Below are positions 16,951 through 24,956 of a stretch of DNA of 64,000 bases, piece after piece. The position numbers and the translations under genes are program-made. The stretch is from positions 124,001-188,000 of the forward strand of contig NZ_JBGUAX010000009.1 of assembly GCF_041821065.1 (NCBI RefSeq), in the 5' to 3' direction. This DNA comes from Egicoccus sp. AB-alg2 (lineage in GTDB: Bacteria; Actinomycetota; Nitriliruptoria; Nitriliruptorales; Nitriliruptoraceae). How positions within the stretch are numbered: the stretch's first letter is position 1; each line of letters opens with the position of its first letter. Below the pieces are notes generated by a model. The model had not been told where the DNA came from, searched no databases, and worked only from the letters and a program-made list of their open reading frames with translations.

Positions 16951-17769
16951 TCAGCACGACCAGGGCAGGTCCCGGTCGAGGAACGCGCGCAGACGGTCGA
17001 CGTCGTCGCGCAGGCGCTCGCACAACGCGTCACGCACGCCCCGTCCGGGGTCGGGCACGTCGTCGCCCACGTGCCACTCGCGGTCCAGCTCGGCGTCCCA
17101 GTGGTCGGGGTCCAGCCCGAGGGCGGCGTAGAGCCGTTGCAGCGTGCAGCGTCGCGCCGCACGCAGTTCCTCCTGGACGACCACCTCGATGCGCTCGCGC
17201 GGGAAATGGGTGAGGAACGGGTCCAGACGCTCGGCGTAGCGGCTGCGTGCCAGGTACTGGCTGGCCGGGTCGAGCACCGCGACCTCGACCGGTCGGGACT
17301 CGTGCCCGTCGCGGCGGTGGTGGGCGTACTGCGACAGGGCCCGGGCGACCGGGTCCCGCACCAGCATCACCAGCGTCAGGTCGGTGCCCAGCGTGGCCGC
17401 GATCCGGGCGGCCACCTCGGGATGGTCGGGCGAGGTGTAGCCCGGCGAGGTCTCCCCGCGGACCCGTGCGTCGGGCGCGAAGTGCTGCCGGTACCAGTCC
17501 AGCCCGCGGAACCAGTTGCCCCCCAGCGACCAGCCGTGCCGGTGCTCGTCACGGGTCGGCGGTGGCACGAGCCCGTCGCCCGGCGAGACCACGTCGAAGA
17601 AGAACCCGAGCTCCTTCGGGTGGGACATCGCGGCGTCGGGATGGGCGTCGAGGTAGCGGTGCAGGGCGCTGGTGCCCGCCTTCATCGCGCCGATCACCAG
17701 CACGTTCGGCAGGGCGCCACCCGCGCCGGCCGAGACCTCGGCACCCCACGCCGCCGCCGCGTCGCGCAC
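16951..17769 (-). CDS. Sulfotransferase family protein
   Basis: 272 residues. The PAPS 5'-phosphosulfate loop is VIGAMKAGTSALHRYLDAHP (about 25-44) and the 3'-phosphate region is LVMLVRDPVARALSQYAHH (about 132-150). Between them are KELGFFF and RGETSPGYTSPD, usual in bacterial heparan-sulfotransferase-like enzymes. It would transfer sulfate to a hydroxyl or amine of a glycan, lipid or small molecule. Start: GTG at 17769, with AGGGAGG very close upstream (2 bases), so a nearby alternative start is possible. No transport or glycan gene is adjacent to suggest the acceptor. Confidence 0.85.
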   Translation of the reverse strand: MRDAAAAWGAEVSAGAGGALPNVLVIGAMKAGTSALHRYLDAHPDAAMSHPKELGFFFDVVSPGDGLVPPPTRDEHRHGWSLGGNWFRGLDWYRQHFAPDARVRGETSPGYTSPDHPEVAARIAATLGTDLTLVMLVRDPVARALSQYAHHRRDGHESRPVEVAVLDPASQYLARSRYAERLDPFLTHFPRERIEVVVQEELRAARRCTLQRLYAALGLDPDHWDAELDREWHVGDDVPDPGRGVRDALCERLRDDVDRLRAFLDRDLPWSC

Positions 17770-17921
17770 CGCCGCCTCCCTGCCGCCCTCGACGCCGACG
17801 GTGCCGGTCCCGGGGTGACGGCGTCGGAGGCGGCCCCGGTCGCCCGTCGGGGGCGGCGTCCCCCGGGTGAGCCGAAGGCGCGGTGACGTCGATCGCCGGA
17901 TAGGTGTCCATGCGCCGCGGC

Positions 17922-18302
17922 TCAGCCGCTGCCATAGGGCCGGGTGATGATCTCCAGCAGGTGCCCATCGGGATCCGGGAAGTACACCCCCCGGCCGCCG
18001 TCGTTGCGGTTGATCTCGCCGAACCGGCGGCGACCTGGATCTGCCCAGTAGGGCAGGCCCCGCTCCTCGATCCGACCGAAGATCTGGCTGAACTCCTCTT
18101 CGGTGACGAGGAAGGCGTAATGCTGTGACACGATCTCGCCGTCGGTCTCGAGATAGTCGAGGCTGACGCGGTTGCCGGTCTCCACCACCACGAACGGACC
18201 GAACAGCGCGGGCTCGGGCAGTCCGAGCACGTCGGCCAGGAATCGTGCCGACGCCTCGGGATCACGCGCCGCCACGATCGTGTGGTTGAGCTCGACCGTC
18301 AT
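17922..18302 (-). CDS. VOC superfamily (glyoxalase/bleomycin-resistance) protein
   Basis: 126 residues, one VOC domain built from two beta-alpha-beta-beta-beta units: LNHTIVAARDPEASARFLAD at 5-24 and the closing YFPDPDGHLLEIITRPYG at about 107-124. His7 and Glu118 sit where metal ligands occur in the family. Such proteins bind a metal and isomerise, open or protect small molecules. A GAGG site precedes the ATG. Stands alone. Confidence 0.88.
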   Translation of the reverse strand: MTVELNHTIVAARDPEASARFLADVLGLPEPALFGPFVVVETGNRVSLDYLETDGEIVSQHYAFLVTEEEFSQIFGRIEERGLPYWADPGRRRFGEINRNDGGRGVYFPDPDGHLLEIITRPYGSG

Positions 18303-18790
18303 GATGACCTCGGCGAGCGGCGACCCATCAGGGCCACCGCCCCCCGCAGTGTGCCCATGCGCTGGTCTCGCCGTCGAGCGACCGAGCCGGTGCGCCCCGG
18401 CGGGGGATGCCGGCTGGACGATGCGGGCGGAGCCGGCCCGTTGCGGCCGGCGCGATGTGCCTCGCGGCAGGCATCACGGGGAACCCCGTCGGGAATCCCG
18501 GGCGGGATCGGGCATGCGGTCCGGCGACCGACGCCGACCCGGGACCGAACTCCACGACACCGACGGTCTGGTGGCACGGCCTCCTGCCCGCGCCCGAGGA
18601 GCAGGTGCTGGCTGACTTGGCTGCGCCTGTCGACTCCGGGGCGGTGGTGTTCCCGGACCCGACGCGCTCGACGCTCGGGTGGTCTGGACCGGCCTTCCGT
18701 GCCAACCGCGCCGTCCGTCGAGGTCACCCGTGACGAGCGACGCGTCGTGTCGCCGCACCGGACCGCGCGCCCGCCCACCCTGCCTGGATC
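18303..18790. other. Intergenic region with no recognisable gene
   Basis: About 490 bases between the VOC gene start and the tRNA terminator. Open frames exist on both strands but are Arg/Pro/Gly-rich, lack a ribosome site and show no domain. I see nothing I can support as a gene; a diverged remnant is possible. Confidence 0.4.
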
Positions 18791-18829
18791 GCAAGAAAGA
18801 ACGCCCCGTAGCGGCGGCTACGAGGCGTT
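18791..18829 (-). terminator. Rho-independent terminator of tRNA-Ala
   Basis: On the minus strand a 13-bp stem (AACGCCTCGTAGC with GCTACGGGGCGTT, one G-T pair, 4-base loop) is followed by CTTTCTTG. It starts only four bases after the tRNA 3' CCA. A T-rich tail is rare in this G+C-rich window. Confidence 0.85.
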
Positions 18830-18832
18830 CGG

Positions 18833-18909
18833 TGGTGGAGGTGATCGGATTTGAACCGACGGCCCCTTCGTTGCGAACGAAGTGCTCTGCCAGGCTGAGC
18901 TACACCCCC
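18833..18909 (-). tRNA. tRNA-Ala (anticodon CGC)
   Basis: 77 bases with encoded CCA. The acceptor stem GGGGGTG pairs with CACCTCC (one G-T), D-arm TAGCTCAG, anticodon stem CTTCG/CGAAG with loop TTCGCAA giving anticodon CGC, which reads the GCG alanine codon, and T-arm GTCGG-TTCAAAT-CCGAT. Same strand as the translin-like gene upstream and followed at once by a terminator. Confidence 0.93.
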
Positions 18910-19003
18910 GGGACGGGACGGCGCTCCCGTGGGAGCGCAGCGCGCGGAAGGGTAGCGCGGGTCGGTCGTGTCGTCAGATCGGCGGGCAGCTCGACCGGTG
19001 TGG

Positions 19004-19666
19004 TCACGACGACTCGTCCAGGACCCGCTCCAGCGCTTCGCGGTGAGCATCCAGGGCGCGTCGGAGCTCGCGCTGGCCGGCGGCCGTCGTGAGGTCGCCG
19101 CGTGTGCGTTCGGTGATCGCGCGAGCGGCGTCGGTGGCTCGGCGCAGCCCGCGGCTGAGCCCGTCGGGTACGTCGATCGTCACGAGCGCCGCCAGGATCT
19201 CCTGCATCAGCGCCAGGGCGGCCTCGGCGTCGTCGATCCGCCCGCCGCGGACGTGGTCGAGGCTGGCACGGCGCAGCTCGCCGACCGTCTCCGCCAGGCC
19301 GTGGAGCCACGACACGTCGTCGACGCCGACCTCCTCCGGGCCGGGCAGTCGCTCGCTGGCCACGGCCGCACGGGTCAGGACCGCCTCGGCGACCTCCTTG
19401 GCGGCGTCCTGGACGAAGCCAGCGTGCAGCACGTCGGGGAAGGCCCCGCAGGCGTCGTAGGCCTCGCGGAGTGAGGTCCGAGCCTCCTCGATCAGGCGGC
19501 CCGCACGGTCGGTCTCGCCGCGGTGGGTCGCGCGGATGGCGTTGGCGGCGGACCGGATCGCGTTGCGGCCCGCCGCGAGGCCGACCTCACGAGCCTCGTG
19601 GCGCGCCACCAGACGCGCCCGGACCGGGTCGGTCAGGGCGGCGAGTTCGCCCTCGCCGGCGCTCAT
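19004..19666 (-). CDS. Translin family protein
   Basis: 220 residues, all helical. Hallmarks of the translin fold are SAANAIRATHRGE (about 39-51), FPDVLHAGFVQDAAKEVAEA (about 75-94), GLAETVGELRR, VTIDVPDGLSRGLRRATDAA and ERTRGDLTTA. Translins form ring-shaped RNA/DNA-binding oligomers; in eukaryotes with TRAX they make a ribonuclease, and bacterial and archaeal members are little studied. The ATG overlaps the stop of the membrane-protein gene upstream (ATGA). Predicted cytoplasmic. The acidic triad that makes TRAX catalytic cannot be judged by eye. Confidence 0.85.
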   Translation of the reverse strand: MSAGEGELAALTDPVRARLVARHEAREVGLAAGRNAIRSAANAIRATHRGETDRAGRLIEEARTSLREAYDACGAFPDVLHAGFVQDAAKEVAEAVLTRAAVASERLPGPEEVGVDDVSWLHGLAETVGELRRASLDHVRGGRIDDAEAALALMQEILAALVTIDVPDGLSRGLRRATDAARAITERTRGDLTTAAGQRELRRALDAHREALERVLDESS

Positions 19667-20202
19667 GCCTCCCAGCGTCGCAGCCGCACGCCGCCGCTGG
19701 CACCCCACAGTTCGCCCGCGTCGATCGTCACAGGTCGGCTGGCCGCACGGTGCAGGTCGAGTTCGGCGACGACGCGCCGGGCTTCGTCGCGCTGCAGCTT
19801 CAACTGGCGCAGCAGTGCGGTGTAGCCGGCCGTACCCAGCAGCAGCAGCGTCGCCGGGAACCACATCCAGCCCCCGAAGGCCACGGCCAGGACCAGCGCC
19901 GCGACGGAGCCGGCGAGCGAGCGCAGGAACCAGGCCCGTCGCTGGACCACGACGGGGTCCTCGGGCCGGCGCAGGCCGACGCTGCGCACGGTCGGGTCGA
20001 CGTCGCGCTGCACGATCCGGCCGGCGTCGCCGGGGACCAGCAACTGTCGCGAGGTGCCGCTGCGGTTGTCGCGAAGGACGTCCATGGCCCGTTCGAACCC
20101 TCCGACCGTGGCGTGGGGTTGGGAGTTTCGGGAGCGGCGAACGGCTCCCGGGAGTAGCAGCACGGTCCACAGCAGGACCAGCACCACGAACGACTCCGTC
20201 AC
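19663..20202 (-). CDS. Membrane protein of unknown function
   Basis: 179 residues from a GTG. One N-terminal hydrophobic helix (TESFVVLVLLWTVLLLPGAV) is followed by a basic cytoplasmic-looking region with SQPHATVGGFERAMDVL, and then two close helices (SVAALVLAVAFGGWMWFP and ATLLLLGTAGYTALL) before a short soluble C-terminus. Actinobacterial genomes carry many proteins of this pattern with no known role. Translationally coupled to the translin-like gene, so a membrane partner for it is conceivable. Not recognised further. Confidence 0.65.
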   Translation of the reverse strand: MTESFVVLVLLWTVLLLPGAVRRSRNSQPHATVGGFERAMDVLRDNRSGTSRQLLVPGDAGRIVQRDVDPTVRSVGLRRPEDPVVVQRRAWFLRSLAGSVAALVLAVAFGGWMWFPATLLLLGTAGYTALLRQLKLQRDEARRVVAELDLHRAASRPVTIDAGELWGASGGVRLRRWEA

Positions 20203-20358
20203 CGCGACTCCACGCGCCTCGCCTGTCGTCGATCGATCGCCGCGGTTCGCGGCGTCGCCGGACGGTAACCGACGTTTCCGGCGCCACGAAGCAACCGCGA
20301 CAGGTCGACACGTCGCTCCAGCGACGTGCAGGAGATGCAACGGGGTACCCCGCGGCGA

Positions 20359-20865
20359 TCAGGGCAGGTCGACGTCGCCGGAGCGCCCGCCCGTCTTGCG
20401 GCGGAGACGGACGTCGGTGATGACCACGTCGCGTTGCACCGCCTTGACCAGGTCGTAGAGCGTCAGCGACGCCACGCTCACCGCGGTCATCGCCTCCATC
20501 TCCACGCCGGTGCGGTCAGCAGCCCGTGCCGTGGCAGTCACCACCGCGACGCCCGCCGACGCGTCGACGTCCACCTCGACCTCGACGGACGTGAGGGCGA
20601 TGCCGTGGCACAGCGGGATCAGCTCGGGCGTGCGCTTGGCCGCCTGGATGCCCGCGATGCGCACCACCGGCAGCGCGTCCCCCTTCGGCAGGTCGCCGGC
20701 CAGCAGGCGTGCCGCCACGTCGGGTCGCATGTGGACCCGGGCCTCGGCGACGGCGGTGCGCTGGGTGACGGCCTTGTCCCCGACGTCGACCATGCGGGCC
20801 TGCCCACGGGCGTCGAGGTGGGTGAGGCCCTCCGGATCACCACCGGACCCGCCGGGGGCGGTCAT
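20359..20865 (-). CDS. moaC: Cyclic pyranopterin monophosphate synthase
   Basis: 168 residues, normal length. MoaC makes cPMP from the 3',8-cyclo-GTP product of MoaA in molybdenum cofactor synthesis. Characteristic stretches: GLTHLDARGQARMVDVGDK, GDLPKGDALPVVRIAGIQAA, KRTPELIPLCHGIALT and GVEMEAMTAVSVASLTLYD, all in order with the conserved His-Cys-His region intact. The ATG overlaps the moeA stop (ATGA); moaC is last in a galU-moeA-moaC operon. moaA is not in this window. Confidence 0.96.
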   Translation of the reverse strand: MTAPGGSGGDPEGLTHLDARGQARMVDVGDKAVTQRTAVAEARVHMRPDVAARLLAGDLPKGDALPVVRIAGIQAAKRTPELIPLCHGIALTSVEVEVDVDASAGVAVVTATARAADRTGVEMEAMTAVSVASLTLYDLVKAVQRDVVITDVRLRRKTGGRSGDVDLP

Positions 20866-22124
20866 CCGTCGACCAGCAGCTGGACACGGACCTGCTCGCC
20901 GGCCGCGATCGCGTCGCGGTCCTCGGGCACCACCGCGAGCCCGTCCGCGGACGAGATCGAGGTGATGACGTGCGAGCCCTGGGCGCCGGTCGGCGTGGCG
21001 GCCCAGCCCTCCGCGCCGCGCGCGAGCCGTACCCGCACGAAGTGGCGCTTGTTCGGGGCGCCGCGCAGCTCCTCGGTGGCGCGGGCGGTGACCGTCGGCC
21101 GCGTGAGGTCCCGCCGGCCCTGCATGCGACGGATGGCCGGACGCACGAACACCTCGAACGACACGAACGCCGACACCGGGTTGCCGGGCAGGCCGATCAC
21201 CGGGGTCTGGCCGATGCGGCCACGGATCTGCGGCATCCCGGGCTTCATCGCCACCTTGGCGGTGCGGACCTCGCCCATCGCGCCGATGACGTCGGGCAGC
21301 AGGTCACGGGTGCCGGCACTGGCCCCGCCGGTGCACACGAAGAGGTCGGCGTGTCCGAGGTTGGTGTCGAAGGCGTACATCAACGCCTTGCGGTCGTCGG
21401 GCACGATCCCGGTCGTGAAGGGGATGCCACCGGCCGCCCGGACCATCGCGGCGAGCATCGGGCCGTTGGAATCGCGGATCTGGCCCGGACCCGGCTCCCG
21501 CGTCGCCTGGACGAGCTCGTCGCCGCTGGACAGCACGACCACGCGCGGGGGCGGGACGCACAGCACCCGCGGGATGCCGACGGCCGAGAGCAGGGCGATG
21601 TCGGCCGGCTGCACCCGGCGACCGGACTTCAGCAGCACCTGGCCCGGCTCGAGGTCCTCGCCGGGCCGGCGCACGTGCTCACCGGGTGCGACCGTGCGGT
21701 GGAACCCGATCTGCCCGTCGTCGCCGGACGTGGTCTCCACCGGCACGACCGCATCCGCGCCCGGCGGCAGCGGCGCCCCCGTCATGATGCGGACGACGCG
21801 CCCCGGCGCGACCTCGGGAGCCTCCGCCGCACCGGCGACGACCTCGCCCACCACGGGCAGGTGCACCGGTTCGTCGACGCGGGCATCGACCAGGTCGGCT
21901 GCCACGACGGCGTAGCCGTCCATCGCCGCGTTGGCGAAGGGCGGCAGGGTCGCGTCGCTGGTCACGTCGGCGGCCAGCACGAGCCCCAGGGCGTCGAGGA
22001 TCGTCAGCTCGATCGGGTCGGGCTGGGGCAGCGAGTCGAGGATCGCCTGCAGGTGCTCCTCGACCGGGGTCAGTTCCTGGGCCGGTGTGACCTCGTCACG
22101 GCCGTGGCCGACGAACCGCGTCAC
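20862..22124 (-). CDS. moeA: Molybdopterin molybdenumtransferase
   Basis: 420 residues, normal for MoeA. It inserts molybdate into adenylated molybdopterin. Visible are NAAMDGYAVVAADL (about 65-78), GRVVRIMTGAPLPPGADAVV, the MoCF domain segments RVVVLSSGDELV and RDSNGPMLAAMVRAAGG, the FVCTGGASAGTRDLLPDV stretch, and LPGNPVSAFVSFEVFV. GTG start overlaps the galU stop. Position in one operon with moaC fits a shared cofactor route; galU is a frequent neighbour of moeA in actinobacteria. Confidence 0.96.
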   Translation of the reverse strand: MTRFVGHGRDEVTPAQELTPVEEHLQAILDSLPQPDPIELTILDALGLVLAADVTSDATLPPFANAAMDGYAVVAADLVDARVDEPVHLPVVGEVVAGAAEAPEVAPGRVVRIMTGAPLPPGADAVVPVETTSGDDGQIGFHRTVAPGEHVRRPGEDLEPGQVLLKSGRRVQPADIALLSAVGIPRVLCVPPPRVVVLSSGDELVQATREPGPGQIRDSNGPMLAAMVRAAGGIPFTTGIVPDDRKALMYAFDTNLGHADLFVCTGGASAGTRDLLPDVIGAMGEVRTAKVAMKPGMPQIRGRIGQTPVIGLPGNPVSAFVSFEVFVRPAIRRMQGRRDLTRPTVTARATEELRGAPNKRHFVRVRLARGAEGWAATPTGAQGSHVITSISSADGLAVVPEDRDAIAAGEQVRVQLLVDG

Positions 22125-22999
22125 GCCTCACGCTCCTCGATCCAGGCGCGCAGCCACTCCAGGAACTCCTTGCCGAGATCCTCACGCTGCGCCGCGATCT
22201 GGACCGTCGCCTTCAGGAAGCCCAGCTTGTCCCCGGTGTCGTAGCGCTCGGCGTCCAGACGGATGCCGATGATCGGCTCGTCCGCCGCCATCGTCTGCAG
22301 CGCGTCCGTGAGTTGGATCTCGTCGCCGCGGCCGGGTGGCGTCTCGTGCAGGACGTCGAAGATGGCGCCGGGCAGCACGTAGCGGCCCACCACGATCAGG
22401 TTGGAGGGCGCCTCGTCGACCGGCGGCTTCTCCACGAGCCGGTGCACGAGGAACTCGCCGTCCCGCTCGCCCGGCTCGACGTCCGCCACGCCGTAGAGGT
22501 GCACCTGGTCGGACGGCACCTCCATCAGCGCGACCACCGGGCGACCCGTGCGGTCGTGCGCCTCCAGCATCCGTTCCAGGAACGGCTCGTGCGGGTCGAT
22601 GATGTCGTCGCCGAGCAGGACGGCGAAGCTCTCCTCGGCCGCCACGTGGCCGGCCGCCATCAGCACGGCGTGCCCCAGTCCGAGCGGTTCGCCCTGCCGG
22701 ATGCTGTGGATCTGTGCGAGGTGGGCGAGGTCGCGGACGGCGGTCAGCTCGTCCTGCTTGCCCTTGTCCGCCAGCGCCGCCTCCAGGTCCAGTCGCCGGT
22801 CGAAGTGGTCCTCGATCTCGCCTTTGCCCGAGCCCGTCACGAGCAACACGTCGTCGAGTCCTGCGCGCACGCACTCTTCCACGATGTACTGGATCGCGGG
22901 CCGGTCCACCAGCGGCATCATCTCCTTCGGCACGGCCTTGGTCGCCGGCAGGAAGCGGGTGCCGAGACCGGCGACGGGGAGGACGGCCTTGCGGACCAT
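22121..22999 (-). CDS. galU: UTP-glucose-1-phosphate uridylyltransferase
   Basis: 292 residues. Makes UDP-glucose from UTP and glucose-1-phosphate for envelope glycans and other sugar nucleotides. N-terminal nucleotide-binding VLPVAGLGTRFLPATKAVPK (about 6-25), then the conserved region around ECVRAGLDDVLLVTG, and VEKPPVDEAPSNL followed by GRYVLP. A GAGGAG site precedes the ATG at 22999, and TAGGCT (23041-23036) about 36 bases further up is a probable -10 box. First gene of the galU-moeA-moaC operon. Confidence 0.96.
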   Translation of the reverse strand: MVRKAVLPVAGLGTRFLPATKAVPKEMMPLVDRPAIQYIVEECVRAGLDDVLLVTGSGKGEIEDHFDRRLDLEAALADKGKQDELTAVRDLAHLAQIHSIRQGEPLGLGHAVLMAAGHVAAEESFAVLLGDDIIDPHEPFLERMLEAHDRTGRPVVALMEVPSDQVHLYGVADVEPGERDGEFLVHRLVEKPPVDEAPSNLIVVGRYVLPGAIFDVLHETPPGRGDEIQLTDALQTMAADEPIIGIRLDAERYDTGDKLGFLKATVQIAAQREDLGKEFLEWLRAWIEEREA

Positions 23000-23117
23000 G
23001 CGGGCTCCTCGAAGTGGTGGCGCGAAGCGCGGCGAGCCTAACGGGACGGCCGACCGAAAACCGGACGTACGATGGCGACCACACCGTTGGCGCATCCGGC
23101 CCCGTCCGAGGACCTCC

Positions 23118-23690
23118 GTGTCGGCCACCACGAAGACGGCCCTGCGGGCGTCCGCGCGCGCCGCCCGTGCCGCCCTGTCGCCTGTCGAACGCAACGAGGC
23201 ATCGGCGCAGGTGGTCGCCCGCCTCGAGCGCATGCCGGAGCTGCGCCGGGCCCGGACGGTGGTCCTCTACGCGGCGACGCGCGACGAGGCGGATCCCGGG
23301 GGACTCCTGCCCCACCTGCTGCGGCGCGGGGTGCGCACCCTCTTCCCCCGTGTTCGTGGCGAGCACCTGGAGCTGGTGGCCGCGTCCGATCTGGCTGCCC
23401 TGCAACTCGGCTACCGGGGCATCACCGAGCCCGTGGGGCCGGCGGTCGATCCAGAGGTCGTCGACGTCGTGCTGGTCCCAGGGGTGGCCTTCGACCCAGC
23501 CGGTGGTCGGCTGGGGCAGGGCGGCGGCCACTACGACCGGCTCCTGGGCCGGCTGCCGCGGCACGCGACGCGGATCGGCGTGTGCTTCTCGTGCCAGGTC
23601 GTCCCCCGGGTGCCGCGCGAGGCCCACGACGTGGCGGTCGACGTGGTCGTCACCGAGCGCGTCACCCACCGCGTCGATGCCCGGCGCTGA
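23118..23690 (+). CDS. 5-formyltetrahydrofolate cyclo-ligase
   Basis: 190 residues from a GTG with GAGG upstream. It converts 5-formyl-THF to 5,10-methenyl-THF using ATP. The diagnostic C-terminal motif GGRLGQGGGHYDRLL is present near 134-148, preceded by LVPGVAFDP. The N-terminus ATTKTALRASARAARAALSP is the usual start helix. Divergent from galU with a 118-base shared gap. Confidence 0.93.
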   Translation: MSATTKTALRASARAARAALSPVERNEASAQVVARLERMPELRRARTVVLYAATRDEADPGGLLPHLLRRGVRTLFPRVRGEHLELVAASDLAALQLGYRGITEPVGPAVDPEVVDVVLVPGVAFDPAGGRLGQGGGHYDRLLGRLPRHATRIGVCFSCQVVPRVPREAHDVAVDVVVTERVTHRVDARR

Positions 23691-23714
23691 GTACGTCCGG
23701 ACCTGCGGGACCGC

Positions 23715-23743
23715 TTGCGGTTGCGTCCGCCCTGCGGCAAAAT
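23715..23743 (+). promoter_or_regulatory. Promoter of the fmdB-like gene
   Basis: TTGCGG (23715-23720), 17-base spacer, CAAAAT (23738-23743). The last base of the -10 box is the first base of the CIRCE element, so repressor binding would cover the transcription start. Confidence 0.6.
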
Positions 23744-23769
23744 CAGCACTCGCCCCTGCCGAGTGCTAA
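23743..23769 (+). promoter_or_regulatory. CIRCE operator (HrcA-binding site)
   Basis: TCAGCACTC (23743-23751), exactly 9 bases, then GAGTGCTAA (23761-23769). The CIRCE consensus is TTAGCACTC-N9-GAGTGCTAA, so only one base differs. CIRCE normally controls groESL and dnaK operons through HrcA. Here it precedes a small zinc-ribbon gene, 35 bases before its ATG. Confidence 0.88.
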
Positions 23770-23804
23770 GTCGTCACTCGTGCGCGAGTGTCGGAGCAGC
23801 CGCC

Positions 23805-24146
23805 ATGCCCACCTACGAGTACGCCTGCCGTGACTGTGGCGAGCACCTCGAGGTCGTGCAGTCGTTCAAGGACGACGCGCTGACCGAGTGCCCGGCCTGC
23901 CACGGCTCCCTGCGCAAGGTCTTCAGTGCCGCCGGCCTCATCTTCAAGGGCTCGGGCTGGCACGTGAAGGACTACGCCGGGTCCTCGAAGAGTTCGAGCA
24001 GCCGCGGTTCGTCGTCGGAGTCGTCCGACGGCGGGTCGTCGAAGGGCTCGTCGGAGTCGTCCGGCTCCTCGTCGTCCGGCTCGTCGTCCTCGAGCTCGTC
24101 CGGCTCGTCGTCGTCGAGTTCGTCCGGTGAGGCCAAGAGCGCCTGA
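23805..24146 (+). CDS. FmdB-type zinc ribbon protein with Ser/Gly-rich tail
   Basis: 113 residues. The N-terminal FmdB zinc ribbon MPTYEYACRDCGEHLEV has its second Cys pair in TECPACHG (about 28-35), giving the four zinc ligands. Residues about 60-113 are almost only Ser and Gly with a few acidic residues and Lys, a low-complexity tail encoded by tcg/tcc repeats. FmdB-type proteins are small putative regulators of unclear role. Controlled by a CIRCE element and ended by its own terminator, so a single-gene heat-shock unit. The gap to the SAF-domain gene downstream is 79 bases. Confidence 0.88.
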   Translation: MPTYEYACRDCGEHLEVVQSFKDDALTECPACHGSLRKVFSAAGLIFKGSGWHVKDYAGSSKSSSSRGSSSESSDGGSSKGSSESSGSSSSGSSSSSSSGSSSSSSSGEAKSA

Positions 24147-24172
24147 CGCGCCCCCGCGAACGGCTGTCCACA

Positions 24173-24207
24173 ACGCGCCTGCGATCCATCCGGACGCAGG
24201 CGCGTTC
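24173..24207 (+). terminator. Terminator after fmdB-like gene
   Basis: Perfect 12-bp stem AACGCGCCTGCG / CGCAGGCGCGTT with an 11-base loop, 26 bases past the stop codon. It is followed by only a weak T-containing tail (cgcttgc). Confidence 0.65.
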
Positions 24208-24225
24208 GCTTGCTCAGCTGGGTAC

Positions 24226-24882
24226 ATGCGACCTCCCGAAGCCTCCCGCGTCCGCCCGCCCCGTTTCGTGCCGAGCCTCGACGGCACGCCAGCGGCGCTG
24301 CCCCGCTCGCTCGACGCCCTCAGCGAGCGTTGGTTCCGGGCCGGCCCCCGCCTACGGCTGGCCCTCGTCGTCGCCCTGCTGGTGCTGGCCGCGACCGGCT
24401 ACGTGGCCCGCATCACCACCTCACCGTGGGGCGCCCCCACGCCGGTGCTCGTGGCGGGAGCCGACCTCGCGCAGGGGCAGGACCTGCGGGCCCAGGACGT
24501 GCAGCGCGCGCGCTGGCCGGCCGACCTCGTGCCGTCGGACGCGGTGCTCGACGTCAGCGACGCCCGCCTGGCGACCGCCGTGCCGGCCGGCACCGTGCTG
24601 ACGGCCCGGCACCTCGCCTCCGGGGGCGTCGCCGGTGCGCTCGCCGACGACCAGGCCGCCGTCGCCGTTCCCCGTGAGCTGCTGCCGAGGATTCCGGCCG
24701 GGTCGCGCGTGGACCTCGTCGGCGCCGCCAGCGACGGCACGGCCAACGTCCTGGCCGGCGACGTCCCCGTGTTGCGCGTGGACACCGACGACGCCTGGGT
24801 CGCCGTCCCGCGCGCCGACGCCGCCGCCGTCGCGGGTGCGGCCGCCGTCGGCGCGCTGACCGCGGTGCTGCTCCCGCCCTGA
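24226..24882 (+). CDS. SAF domain protein (CpaB/RcpC-like)
   Basis: 218 residues. A basic N-terminus, one transmembrane helix (LRLALVVALLVLAATGYVA, about 44-62), then an extracytoplasmic SAF domain (VLVAGADLAQGQDLRAQDVQ, about 73-92, and VPAGTVLTARHL) and a C-terminal CpaB-like part with PRIPAGSRVDLVG. SAF domains occur in CpaB of Flp pilus systems and in antifreeze-like folds. Beside fmdB in many actinobacteria, usually without other pilus genes, as here. Role unknown. Confidence 0.82.
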   Translation: MRPPEASRVRPPRFVPSLDGTPAALPRSLDALSERWFRAGPRLRLALVVALLVLAATGYVARITTSPWGAPTPVLVAGADLAQGQDLRAQDVQRARWPADLVPSDAVLDVSDARLATAVPAGTVLTARHLASGGVAGALADDQAAVAVPRELLPRIPAGSRVDLVGAASDGTANVLAGDVPVLRVDTDDAWVAVPRADAAAVAGAAAVGALTAVLLPP

Positions 24883-24956
24883 CGCCTCGCAGGAGGGGGC
24901 ATGCCGCGCGTCCTCTCTCGCCCGCCGCCCCGGACCTGCCGCGCCCAGGCTCGCAC

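Noticed and set aside
18299-18778. Open frames in the 490-base gap before the tRNA
   Set aside because: Arg/Pro-rich, no ribosome site, overlapping frames on both strands, no domain.
18833-18909. tRNA-Ala as an integration site for a mobile element
   Set aside because: No integrase, direct repeat of the tRNA 3' end or phage-like gene is found nearby.
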